In this document: in pieces, positions 40,716 to 51,954 of the stretch
Layout of the letters: each line of letters opens with the position of its first letter
How positions within the stretch are numbered: the stretch's first letter is position 1
Assembly (NCBI GenBank): GCA_036924085.1
Contig: JAVGWX010000011.1
Coordinates: forward strand, 25,186,739 to 25,250,738
Source: Ariolimax columbianus
Taxonomy: Eukaryota; Mollusca; Gastropoda; Stylommatophora; Arionidae
Length of the DNA: 64,000 nucleotides
Direction: 5' to 3'
Notes under the pieces: model-generated
Databases searched by the model: none
What the model was told of the DNA's origin: nothing
Seen by the model: only the letters and a program-made list of their open reading frames with translations
Program-made: the position numbers and the translations under genes

Positions 40716-41059
40716 GATTTGTACTTGTATTAGCAGAAACTAGAAAATACAAGATCGATATCCTGATTGATTGATTTACCTTTTGATTTGTACTTGTATT
40801 AGCAGAAACTAGAAAATACAAGATCGATATCCTGATTGATTGATTTACCTTTTGATTTGTACTTGTATTAGCAGAAACTAGAAAATACAAGATCGATATC
40901 CTGATTGATTGATTTACCTTTTGATTTGTACTTGTATTAGCAGAAACTAGAAAATACAAGATCGATATCCTGATTGATTGATTTACCTTTTGATTTGTAC
41001 TTGTATTAGCAGAAACTAGAAAATACAAGATCGATATCCTGATTGATTGATTTACCTTT
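40716..41059 (+). repeat. 69-bp tandem repeat, 5 near-identical copies
   Basis: GATTTGTACTTGTATTAGCA begins at 40716, 40785 and 40854 and twice more, period 69. The copies look identical, so expansion is recent or homogenised. 69 is a multiple of three, giving 23-residue repeats in a minus frame, not considered coding. Confidence 0.95.
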
Positions 41060-41229
41060 TCCCTCCCTTAGAAGCATAGAGTCACAGCTACAGCTCATCA
41101 CCTTACAGGAAGTCCGTATATGAGATTTGCAATGGCGGCTCTAATAGAAACAAATACTTTTGGATACGCTGAAACAAGAAAGGCAGAAGTTAGAATAAAA
41201 TAAACACATGTGATTGTTGTTGTTGTTGT

Positions 41230-41765
41230 TTTTATCCCAAAAATGCTGAGCAAGCCTGCTCTTTGAAGCCCAATGCCATTCTTATAAAGATACATGTCTT
41301 CTTCAGTTGTTTCACTGCTCCGCACAGTGTGTTGGCAAATTGTGGGCTGTGCTTGTAAAAATCTTATCCTAATGTCCACAAGCGCCTTGCACTCAATGAG
41401 TTGGTTTCGAACTGTTTCATCAGGGTTAGAGCAATGTTTGCACACGGGCAGGTGTTAGGGATTGATGGGGTTCAAGTGGTTATTAACTCTGGTGTTTCCT
41501 GTTCGGAACTTTAAGATGAGAATTTGATCTTTTTTATCTAGTGTATTTATGGCATCATTTACTTTTTAGCTGTGGCATTTCGCTAAATACACTGCGACCC
41601 GTTCTTCCGGTCGCCTACCTGTTCATCCAGATTTCCATGGTATTATTCGTTTTACTGCGTGGCTACTGCAGGGTCTACCCAATTGTTGTTTCGAGGCTCA
41701 TGTTTTTGCCAATCTATCAGCCATACCGTTTTCTGTTAGTCCGATATGTCCAGGGATCCATTGCA
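41230..41765 (-). pseudogene. LINE-D 3' part: RNase H C-half and Cys motif
   Basis: Minus strand: LQWIPGHIGLTENGMADRLA (about 41760-41700; third RNase H block with Asp of 'ADRLAK'), LDKKDQILILKFRTGNTRVN, then CPVCKHCSNPDETVRNQLIE C (about 41445-41385) and an (AAC)n-like tail at 41214-41232. It is the downstream half of the element whose upstream half is at 46166-47075; LINE-A and Z lie between. Stops and frameshifts present. Confidence 0.72.
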
Positions 41766-44700
41766 AGGCGCATGAGCTGCAGTGGTCAGCGACCCATAGC
41801 TGACTGCTAGTGTCAGGGCCAGCGAACCAGAGCTGCAAAGACCCTTCTACACCTTCACGTGGTGATCCTGGATAACAGGCTGCAACAGGGCAGACTGGCT
41901 AAGGAGAAGGGATTGAAGAGGGAATGTCTGATCATAAACAACTGCTGCCCTGCAGATAGGCTGGGGACAGCCAAAGGCTAAGGAGGGCATCCCTACAGAA
42001 ACGCCTGTTGAAATCGGATGCACAAGGGCCGCAAGCCTAACAAAACAGTGCAACGTAAATCACAGTATGATGGCAGTACAACCTATTAGAAAAACGCATG
42101 GCGCTCATCCTGCGGAGTCCCGCCAGGCAGCGATAGTGCCGGGCCTCACGCCTCGAAGGGGCCCACCCTTGACTACTGGTGGTCACCCACCCATGTGTCG
42201 TGGAGTTAAGGCACATGGCTATGGTGCAACTTCTATTGGCCAAAACCTCAAGACCCTCAAAATACTACAGTGGAATGCGGAGGGAGTCATTAACAAAAAA
42301 CTTTCCCTAACACACCACCTGCATGAAGGTAAGATTGACGTGGCATGTATCCAGGAAACGCACCTCAACAATAACCATAAATTCTCAATCAGAGGATATC
42401 AGACCTTCCGTCTAGATAGAGAAGGCCACAAAGGAGGGGTCCTGATACTGACCAGAAACTGCATACCGAGTAGCGCGGTATCTGTCAATCACACCGGACA
42501 AGCAGAAATTGTAGGAGTTGACATAATGGCTCAAGAGACGAAGCTCCGCATTATCAATCTGTACGGACCACCAAACAGAGACCTATCGCTGTCCAGTATG
42601 GAGGTCAGAGACTCCAACTGCATAGTAGTTGGAGATTTCAACAGCCACTCGGAGAGATGGGGATACTCTGACACAGACAGCAGAGGTGACGAAGTGGAAG
42701 ATTGGGAGATAGATGCAAATCTCTCCCTAATCAATAGGCCGGAGGATAGCCCTAGCTTCTATTCAAGAACATGGCATACCACCTCGACTCCAGATTTGGC
42801 CTTCTCCACACAGGACATACACCATAAAATAGACCGCCAGGTGCTAAACCAACTGGCAGGTAGCGACCACAGGCCGATCAGGCTAACCATTGACATGGAA
42901 GTAGGCCCACAGGAAACAAAACCGCTCCCACGTCGGAATTACAAACGAGCCGACTGGGACAGATTTGCAATCCTGACAGATGGGCTGTGTGAAACCATCA
43001 ACACACGAAACACCAAAATGAAGCCCATGGTAGAGAGCCTAAGCAAGGCAATAATGCAAGCCGCCACTGAAACCATCCCAAGAGGAGCTAGGAAAAACTA
43101 TAAGCCCTACTGGAATGATGAGTTGCAGAAAGTGGAAGATGCAGTAACAAATGCTAGGAACATGGCAGAGCGAGAAAAATCCATGGAGGCAAACATCGCC
43201 CTCAAAGCCACCGCGGCGAAGTACAAACACACTCTCAAGCAAACAGCAAGAGAAAGCTGGAAAAATAAAACGGAAAATCTAAACCTGGACAAAGACGGGA
43301 ACAAGCTATGGAAGCTAGTCAGAGCCATGAACGACGAAACCCCGTCAAATAAACAAATTACTATCAAGCAGGGCGAGAACTTGATCACAGGTAAGAAAGC
43401 CGCAAACGCCTTTGTCGATCACTATGCCAGAGCAAACCACATCGAGGTCCCTGCAGATAAGCATACAGACATTAGCGAAGAGCTAAAAAGACACGAAAAC
43501 ATAAATACGGCTCCCGAAGAGCACATGATGGCCAAACTAACAATGCGCGAAATGGAAGAGGCTATGAGAACACTAAAGAAAAGGAAACCTCCCGGAAAAG
43601 ACGGGATAACAAACGAAATGCTGATGGGGCTGGGCCAAACAGCGAAGAGGAAACTACTATCAGTCCTGAACCAAAGCTGGAAAAGGGGTATTGTACCCCA
43701 GGCATGGAAAGACGCAATACTGGTACCAGTACCAAAAACAGGAAAGGATAAAACAGATCCAAATGGATACAGGCCCATCAGCCTACTGAGCTGTGTCGGC
43801 AAGCTGATGGAACGGATGATAAACACCAGACTGATGTGGCATCTGGAAGAAAAACGAATACTAATTCCACAGCAAGCCGGCTTTAGACAGCACAGATCCA
43901 CTGAGGACCAGGTCATCCTCATAGCCCAGGAGATAGAAGATGCCTACCAGGCACAGAAACACACAGTAGCTGTTTGGGTGGATCTGGAAAAGGCATTTGA
44001 CAAAGTCTGGAAGGACGGACTTAGAGTCAAGCTAAGAAGAAGTGATGTCTGTGGGAAGATGTACAAGTGGATCAACCACTACCTCAAACAAAGAACGGCC
44101 AGAGTCCAAGTACAAGGGCAGATGAGCAAAAAGGTGACACTCGAGCAGGGAGTACCCCAAGGGGGAGTATTGTCACCCACACTCTTCCTGGTATATATAA
44201 ACGATATTACAGAGAATATACCAAGAAGAGTCCATAGCTCAATGTTTGCAGACGATCTGGCTATGTGGACCTCTGAAAAGAATCTCACCATAGCAAGAAA
44301 TTGGATGCAGACGGCCCTAACATCGCTGGAAGAGTGGGCGAACTCATGGCTGGTCAAAATAAACGAGGAGAAAACCACATGCACAATATTCTCGCTTTCA
44401 TTAAAACCCCAAAGTACCAAATTAAGTCTAAATGGCAAAATCCTGCAGCCAAACGACAACCCAACCTATCTGGGAGTCACATTTGATCGGCGCATGACAT
44501 GGAAAAGTCAGATTGAGAGAAACCGAATGAAAGCCAGAGAAAGAATGGCAATCATGAGGAAACTTGCTGGCACAAGCTGGGGAGCAGACGAAGGCATACT
44601 AAAGAAACTGTACACTGGAAGAGTGAGACCAGTTCTCGAGTATGGCATTGCGGCATGGACAACAGCAGCGAAGGCGAACTTCGATAAAGTTAACAAACTT

Positions 44701-45960
44701 CAAAACCAAGCCATGAGAATTATAACAGGTGGCAGGAAGTCAACGCCAATTGTAGAACTTGAAAAGATTACAAAACTGCAATCCATGACCGATAGAAGAG
44801 ACTGCAGAGCCCAGCTGCAGTCAGAGAAACTCCGAAGACTGACGGACCATCCAATGTACCAGAGACTAAACAATTTGGGAAATGGGAAACTAAAGCGGAG
44901 AAACTTTGCAGAAATAGCCAAAGCAAAGATGCACGAAGATCCCATAAACGCACTAACAACACCAAAACCCATCACTACTGTACGAAAACCTACCTGGAGG
45001 CAGGATATATTTCCAGAGGTGGTAGAAAATATACCAGGTATTGCAAACAAAAACTGCCAGACTGAAAAATAAAGGAGAGACACTACCCTAAGCTTCATAA
45101 CGAAAAGCTACCCAAGCATGGACTGGACCCATGCATACACCGACGGTTCTGTAACAAGCACTACACAGAACGGAGGGGCAGGAGCATTCCTGAACCTACC
45201 AAATGGCAGAAAAATAACACTGTCATTCGCTACTGGTAAGTACACAAGCAATTTCAGAGCGGAGGGAGAGGCACTGAGGGCGGCAGTGGAAGAAATGGTG
45301 ACACACAGTGAAAATGAGAGCCATATAGTCCTGCTGACAGATGCTCTCGCCGTAGTCACAGCGCTAAAAAGCCAGAAAAACACTGAGCTTAATGACTTAA
45401 GAGCAGCACTCTGCAAACTGTGCCAGCAGTCCGCACCAAAAAGGGTAGTGGTACAGTGGGTTCCGTCACACTGCAACATCCAAGGCAACGAGGAGGCATA
45501 CAGACTGGCAAAAGAAGGTGCAAGACTACCACAAACAGATACCAGTATGACGTACGAAGAGTCAAAACGGCTTATCAAAGCCAGATACATGACCAAATGG
45601 GAAACCGAACATACTGGTTACACCAAAAACGATGCCTATTACCAGTTGAACCGAAGAGAGCAGGTCGTTGTCTTCAGACTTCGCACTGGCCACAACAGAC
45701 TGAGGTACCACCTATTCAACAAATTGAAGATAGGGTGTACCGACGAATGTCCGTGCGGTACTGGTAAAATGACCACTGAACATCTGCTGCAGAACTGCCC
45801 GACATACGAGGATCAGAGAGAGCAGATGTGGCCATTACCAGTGGAACTGCAAGACAAGCTCTATGGCAGTGGCGAGAGCCTCAGGATGACCGCCGCTTTT
45901 TTCGAAAAAATAATGGTTACTGTCTGACTGTGTACGCAGAAGAAGAAGAAGAAGAAGAAG
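41766..45960 (+). mobile_element. LINE-A, nearly complete element
   Basis: Non-LTR retrotransposon of about 4.2 kb: 5' UTR (41766-42066, shared with element Z and the 32.3-kb fragment), one long ORF2 (42067-45927) and a 3' tail GTACGCAGAAGAAG... at 45933-45966. Domain order endonuclease, RT, RNase H, then Cys motif points to the I/Nimb/Ingi group. No ORF1 is recognisable here. It lies inside LINE-D. Confidence 0.85.
42067..45927 (+). pseudogene. LINE-A ORF2: endonuclease, reverse transcriptase, RNase H; one nonsense codon
   Basis: 1286 codons in one frame, broken only by TAA at 45070-45072 (codon 1002; related copies have GAA). Endonuclease about 65-275: LQWNAEG, QETHL (96-100), GDFNSH (189-194), SDHRP (266-270). 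RT about 505-780: GYRPISLL, DLEKAFD (639-645), GVPQGGVLSPTLF, FADD (727-730). RNase H about 1018-1150: TDGS with D1026, RAEGEALRAA, LLTDAL with D1092, and NEEAYRLAKEG, in which the last catalytic Asp is replaced by Tyr1145 (TAC 45499-45501; GAC in other copies). A Cys motif (DECPCGTGKM) and LLQNCPTYEDQ follow. This enzyme set makes cDNA at a nicked target. The stop splits EN-RT from RNase H, so this copy is probably dead but young. Start at the first ATG after the 5' UTR; ATG of MCRGVK is an alternative. Confidence 0.9.
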
Positions 45961-45974
45961 TAGAAGAAGAAGAG

Positions 45975-46165
45975 GGAATGCTAACCCGGGACTCAAAAAA
46001 TGCTTTCTGAAGTTGAATGTGTTGGACCGAAAGGGGCAAATATCGCAGTCAAGCTGTAAACTACGCACAATGCATTCCGTTCTCTGGACTACATTCTGCT
46101 ACTTAAGCCCTTTCAGGGTTTGGTAGCCGGAGATTGAGAACGAACGCAGAAGAAGAAGAAGAAGA
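45975..46165 (+). mobile_element. Element Z adjoining the LINE-A tail
   Basis: GAGGGAATGCTAACCCGGGA, GGACCGAAAGGGGCAAATAT, TACTTAAGCCCTTTCAGGG, GGAGATTGAGAACGAACGC then AGAAGAAGAAGAAG. The ACGCAGAAGAAG end is the same as the LINE-A 3' end. 5'-truncated. Confidence 0.78.
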
Positions 46166-47075
46166 AGATATAGATAATATACCCTGCAAAATCGGTTGAT
46201 TTTAATGCTGATCCATCCGCAAAGACCAGGAATGCCAATTGTGGGTAGCTAGAGACTGTCTCCAAGCCACATGTCTTCAGGATATAGCTAGAGACTGTCT
46301 CCAAGCCACGTGTCTTCAGGATATAGATAGACTGTCTCCAAGCCACGTGTCTTCAGGATATAGCTAGAGACTGTCTCCAAGCCACGTGTCTTCAGGATAT
46401 AGCTAGAGACTGTCTCCAAGCTACATGTCTTCAGGATATAGCTAGAGACTGTCTCCAAGCCACATGTCTTCAGGATATAGCTAGAGACTGTCTCCAAGCC
46501 ATATGTCATCAGGATATAGCTAGAGACTGTCTCCAAGCCACATGTCTACAGGATATAGCTAGAGACTGTCTCCAAGCCACATGTCTTCAGGATAGTAGGT
46601 GTAGCCTCCACAGAGGCCACCTTTTCTATCAGATGCATTTTAATGACTGACAGGTAAAGATTTTCCCAAGGGTGTAGTGCAAATAAACGTTCTCTTTTTT
46701 TCTCTCCCCTGGTAATAGTGAATATGGCTTTTCTCTTCTGCTATATCCAGTGCCAATAGTTGCTTAAGTCTTTTCGTTTGTTTCCAAGTATTTATTTCTA
46801 CCCTATTTGGCTGGCCATTTTATTGTCTCTTCTAAGCTCTCTACCGCTTCAGTCAGTGTCCCGTTTCTCCTGATATAAAATAGTTCTGAATTGGCCTGTC
46901 TCGCACGCCGCTGTAGATGTTGATCTCACCCCTGCACAAATTAGTATAAGAGCTTGATACTGCACCCGGTCAATGTTTGAGATAATATTGATACTGACAG
47001 TGGTCTGAATTGGAAGGTTATAGTACAGCATTGGTCGTACATACTTAAGGTAAAGTTGCCAAAGAGTTTCAATAG
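46166..47075 (-). pseudogene. LINE-D 5' part: post-RT thumb and start of RNase H
   Basis: Minus strand from 47075: LYLKYVRPMLYYNLPIQTTV, NIDRVQYQALILICAGVRST STAACE (thumb region of I-type LINEs), then decayed sequence, a 39-bp minisatellite, and QLAFLVFADGSALKSTDFAG at about 46235-46170, the first RNase H block (DGS). The rest of RNase H is found at 41765 and below, on the other side of LINE-A/Z. Confidence 0.68.
46235..46600 (-). repeat. 39-bp minisatellite inside LINE-D, about 9 copies
   Basis: Unit of 39 bp; on the minus strand each encodes KTCGLETVSSYIL, in frame with the following RNase H start (LETVSSYPQLAFLVFADGS). 39 is 13 codons, so the LINE frame is kept across the array. One unit lacks a few bases (46326). 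Confidence 0.9.
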
Positions 47076-47079
47076 ACTA

Positions 47080-48595
47080 TATTCACTTCACACCCATATA
47101 GACTCTCCCATCACTTCACAGCCATATAGACTGCACGACTTTCCAGCCCTCTCTGTATAATATACTTCTCATCCATAAATATATATTATCTACATCTCAA
47201 ACCTATATACTCTACATCTCAAACCTATATACTCTACGTACTTTTTAACCCTATATACTCTAATTCTCATCCTTATTTACTCTACTTCTCAACCCTACTC
47301 TACTTTTTCTCATCCCTATATAATCTACATCTCAATCATATATATACTTCTAATCCCTATATAATCTACATCTCAATCATATATATACTTCTAATCCCTA
47401 TAAAATCTACATCTCAATCATATATATATTTCTAATCCCTAAATAATCTACATCTCAATCATATATATACTTCTAATCCCTATATAATCTACATCTCAAT
47501 CATATATATACTTCTAATCCCTATATAATCTACATCTCAATCATATATATACTTCTAATCCCTATATAATCTACATCTCAATCATATATATACTTCTATT
47601 CCCTATATAATCTACATCTCAATCATATATATACTTCTAATCCCTATATAATCTACATCTCAATCATATATATACTTCTAATCCCTATATAATCTACATC
47701 TCAATCATATATATACTTCTAATCCCTATATAATCTACATCTCAATCATATATATACTTCTAATCCCTATATAATCTACATCTCAATCATATATATACTT
47801 CTAATCCCTATATAATCTACATCTCAATCATATATATACTTCTATTCCCTATATAATCTACATCTCAATCATATATATACTTCTAATCCCTATATAATCT
47901 ACATCTCAATCATATATATACTTCTAATCCCTATATAATCTACATCTCAATCATATATATACTTCTAATCCCTATATAATCTACATCTCAATCATATATA
48001 TACTTCTAATCCCTATATGCTCTACTTCTCAAACCTATATAATCCATTTCTCAACCTTGCTCTACTTCATCAAATCTATATACTCTATTTTGTATCCCTA
48101 TTTACTCTAGTTCTCAACCTTACTCTACTTCTTTTCATCTCTGTATAGTCTACTTCGTATCCCGATATAATCTATTTCTCACCTCTATATACTCTACTTA
48201 TCAACCCAGTAAACTCTACTTTTCACCTCTGTATATTCTACTTCTCAACCCAGTATACTTTACTTCTCAAGCAAATATATTATACGTCCCAACCCTGTAA
48301 GCTCTACTTCTCAACCAAGTATACTCTACTTCTTACCCCTATATAATCTACTTCTCATCACAGTATACCCTACTTCTGACCCCTATATACTCCCCTTCTC
48401 AACCCAGTATATGCTACATCTCAACGCAGTATACTCTACTTCTCACCCATATATCCTCTACTTTTAATTTATGTAAACTCTACTTCTCATCTCTGAATAA
48501 TCTTCTTCTCATCTCTGTATGATCTTCATCTCTGTATGATCTACTTCTCATCTCTGTATAATCTACTTCTCAGCCGTGTATACTCCTTTTCATCC
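47080..48595 (+). repeat. 1.5-kb array, ~20-bp subunits grown into a 41-bp repeat
   Basis: Flanks (47080-47290 and 48020-48590) are degenerate CTCTACTTCTCAACCCTATA-type units of about 20-21 bp. The centre (about 47300-48015) is regular with period 41 (AATCTACATC at 47322, 47363, 47404 ...), about 17 copies, a dimer of two diverged subunits. Confidence 0.92.
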
Positions 48596-48596
48596 C

Positions 48597-49612
48597 GCAA
48601 TGAGAATGTGCTTTCGTGCGCCCTGAAAAGGGCATAACGTGGACGGCTGCAGAAGGTCCCTGACATTCCGAGTGGGCTAATGAAGGTGAACGCGACCGTC
48701 CGGGCAGTTGTACTATGATTTGCTTCATTTATGTGTTGCTCATTGATACGGGAATCGCATCGATCCCCCACCTCGTTAGCCAGACTAACTTCCCGTTTCC
48801 AGGAAGGACGGCAAGAAGTCAAGGTGAGGCTCTTGGTCCGTATATTTTGTCTCACCATGACTAACATGTCTGATCAGTATATTTTGTCTTACCATGACTA
48901 ACATGTCTGATCAGTATATTTTGTCTTACCATGACTAACATGTCTGATCAGTATATTTTGTCTTACCATGACTAACATGTCTGATCAGTATATTTTGTCT
49001 TACCATGACTAACATGTCTGATCAGTATATTTTGTCTTACCATGACTAACATGTCTGATCAGTATATTTTGTCTTACAATGACTAACATGTCTGATCAGT
49101 ATATTTTGTCTTACCATGACTAACATGTCTGATCAGTATATTTTGTCTTACCATGACTTTCATGTCTGATCAGTATATTTTGTCTTACCATGACTAACAT
49201 GTCTGATCAGTATATTTTGTCTTACCATGATTAACATGTCTGATCAGTATATTTTGTGTTACCATGACTAACATGTCTGATCAGTATATTTTGCCTGACC
49301 ATGACTAACATGTCTGATCAGTATATGTTGTCTTACCATGACTAACATGTCTGATCAGTATATTTTGTCTTACCATGACTAACATGTCTGATCAGTATAT
49401 TTTGTCTTACCATGACTAACATGTCTGATCAGTATATTTTGTCTTACCATGACTAACATGTCTGATCAGTATATTTTGTCTTACCATGACTAACATGTCT
49501 GATCAGTACATTTTGTCTTACCATGACTAACATGTCTGATCAGTATATTTTGCCTGACCATGACTAACATGTCTGATCACAATGTCAGACGTTAGTCTTC
49601 CTGCCTAATAAA
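48597..49612 (-). mobile_element. Element W, copy 4, with ~20 copies of the 37-bp repeat
   Basis: Minus orientation: TTCGTGCGCCCTGAAAAGGG, CCGTCCGGGCAGTTGT, CCCACCTCGTTAGCCAGAC, then about 20 near-identical 37-bp units (ATGTCTGATCAGTATATTTT ...) at 48850-49580, and the head CAGACGTTAGTCTT. Confidence 0.85.
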
Positions 49613-49689
49613 TATATTATTTAAATACGGCCAGAAAATTGAATATTAAATTGTTTTATTATTATTATGTTTTGTGTGACTCCAAGATA

Positions 49690-49870
49690 ACATGAATGAT
49701 AACACGCAGATGAAGTCAAGCATGGAACAACAGCCTGGAAGACCGCGGTTCACCTTCATCAGCAAGCCCGGGATGTGAAGAAAGCTACTACAACCCTCAA
49801 CTTAACGTCCTCTTTAGGGCGCACAAAAGGGTATAATTATGCATTGTTGGCATTTAGCAACAACCTACTA
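49690..49870 (+). mobile_element. Element W, copy 5 (3' half)
   Basis: CGCAGATGAAGTCAAGCATG, GGTTCACCTTCATCAGCA, GAAAGCTACTACAACCC, GGGCGCACAAAAGGGTATAA, GCATTTAGCAACAAC. Opposite strand to copy 4, separated by about 80 bp. Confidence 0.68.
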
Positions 49871-49877
49871 ACAAAGA

Positions 49878-50332
49878 TTGAAAATTGAAGATCCTCAGAA
49901 CATGCTTATTCCAGGTGGCAGTGTACGGATGCAAGACATGAGGCATCACACCGATATTAAGAAAGAGGTGCTTTCGAGGCAAAATGCTGCAGAGGAATCA
50001 TAAAAATACCTTGGGTAAAGAAAATCATAAATAAAGCCACCCTGCAAGATCTGGGCGTCAAAGAGAACTAGATTTTAACCACGTTATGTCGCGTAAACTG
50101 AGGTTGTCCGACCACATCAAGCGCGATGATGGATTGGAAAAGGCAGATCTGGAGAGGATTGTTCTAGGAAGACGAGGCAGATGCCCATCAAGGCGTAGAT
50201 GGACACAGGACATCAATGACACCCTACACATGAACATGGAGCAGGCGTGTATACTAACTCCTGATCGAAATCCCTATCGAATGGCTGTGATGAGAGAAAA
50301 GTTCTATCAAAGACACCCTACATGATGATGAT
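49878..50332 (+). pseudogene. RTE-like LINE ORF2 C-terminus fragment
   Basis: LKILRTCLFQVAVYGCKT, then frame-broken sequence, then open frame 50086-50325: LRLSDHIKRDDGLEKADLER, RGRCPSRRRWTQDINDT and YRMAVMREKFYQRHPT, ending with TGATGATGATGA. Family of the 7.0, 34.6 and 58.5-kb copies. Confidence 0.75.
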
Positions 50333-50334
50333 GA

Positions 50335-51050
50335 GTCTTACCTATCTTTATTCACAAAAGTGATGTATCTCGGAGCTAGACAAAACGAGTTTGTTGTCAC
50401 CAAACAGAACTTGCAGATGCTGAATTATTTTCCCTGCTCTGCTGCAATAAGTTATAGCCCAGAAAGTTTCAAACTATCTCTCTATTCAACTTAGATTTTT
50501 TATTTAACTACATGAGTTCTGTATCCAAAATAAGTTTCTACTAACCTTCCAATGTGCGCCTAGCTGAATCTAACAGAAACGGTTCACTAGTTGAAATATA
50601 TAGAGTGTAAACTGAACTTAATGCTAATTGGCACCGAGTCTCTCGCTACATCACGAATTGTATCGAAGACAGATCTGATGAGCCGCAACCAATAATTGTC
50701 GTCCACGTGCCTTTTCTCCACAATAAAGAAAATAGCTACCAGATTTTTCCAGACTTTTCCAAAATCAGCTTTAATCGAGACTTCTAACCATCAAATGTTA
50801 CTTCCCACTTTCCTCGTTCACAATTTGTCTACGTCAGGGCTCTCCAAACTTTTCAGTAGGAGGGGCATTTGGTTTTTTTAGCATATTTTCACGGGCGGGA
50901 GCGGACAGAAAATAAGGTTCACCAATGAAGGAATAAGTTTTATTTTATCGATTGTATGTTTTGTGCTAATCAACATAAGATTTCTGGAGGGAATTATGAG
51001 TGAGGCACTTGAAGATCACGTTGGTACTGTCAAGATATGGAGCTGACCGA
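50335..51050. other. No gene seen; possible hAT end
   Basis: CAGGGCTCTCCAAACTTTTC at 50837 resembles hAT-type terminal repeats (CAGGGGTGGGCAAACTTTT-like). No matching right end or 8-bp duplication was found, so this is a weak call. Confidence 0.3.
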
Positions 51051-51054
51051 TTAA

Positions 51055-51785
51055 TTTGCAGATGACATGGACGGGTTGGCAGGCACAGAAGCGGAACTCC
51101 TGGAATTGGTCAGAAGGCTCGATGAAACAGCTCCTGACTATGGTTTAGAGATTAACCCTGGAAAGACAGAATTAGTTACCAACAACGCCGAGGGCTTTAA
51201 CAGAGAGCTAAACGTTATTGGCCAGGAACTCGAAGGGATAAACTGTTTTCAATATCCGAGTTCGACTGTCAGTGATGAAAGATTCAAATGTGAGGTGCTA
51301 GAATAGCAAGCGGCGCTTGCACGGCTTAACAAAATCTGGCAAGATAAACGGTTAGCAATATGCACGAGGATCAGATCAGATCATTGGTCCTGTCAACATT
51401 CATCTATGTTTATGAATCATAAACGTCACGCACAAAGATCAAATTACAAATGAGGAAATACCAGATAGAATTACAACAGCAATAGGGCCTTTTGAAGACG
51501 TCTTGGCAACAGTCATAGGACGGAACTGACTTGGTACGGTCATATATCGTTCAAGCCATCTTGCAAATCCGATCCTGCACGGAAAGGTGCAAAGCAGACG
51601 ATGAAGAGGGAGATGAAAAAAGAGATGGGAGGACAATGTAAAAGAGTGAACGGGAAGGTCTATAGGTGAAACAAATACCATGGTGAAAAATCGAGAGATA
51701 TGGCGTGAACTGGTTCGACAAACTGCAAAAACGGTGCCTCAACGAACTTCTAGGTTACGGGACTGATGATGATGAATATGAACAA
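51055..51785 (+). pseudogene. RTE-like LINE ORF2, RT end and C-terminus
   Basis: From the catalytic box: ADDMDGLAGTEAELLELVRR, LDETAPDYGLEINPGKTELV, FQYPSSTVSDERF. After a stop: TNEEIPDRITTAIGPFEDVL, HLANPILHGKVQ, KRWEDNVKE. Ends GGGACTGATGATGATG. Same family as 11.5-11.9 kb; contains at least five stops and frameshifts. Confidence 0.78.
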
Positions 51786-51954
51786 GGTCGAAAGTACTGA
51801 TAAAGATATACAATTAAGATTGCTTAAGAGAGAGTTTTTATTGCTTTAAAGAATTTGTGAAGATCGAAAGAAATTAAGAATACAGATCTTCACCTCCAAT
51901 TTCAATTCCGTTATGGTGAATGGCTCTGTGAAAATGGGGAACAAAGAAAAGTAC

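Noticed and set aside
42067..45927. Domesticated host gene at the long LINE ORF
   Set aside because: Its domain order, tail and sibling copies in the window show a retrotransposon; the nonsense codon and RNase H mutation fit a dead copy.
50837..50870. hAT transposon
   Set aside because: Only one hAT-like terminal motif was seen, with no partner terminus, TSD or transposase; kept only as a weak note in the surrounding entry.
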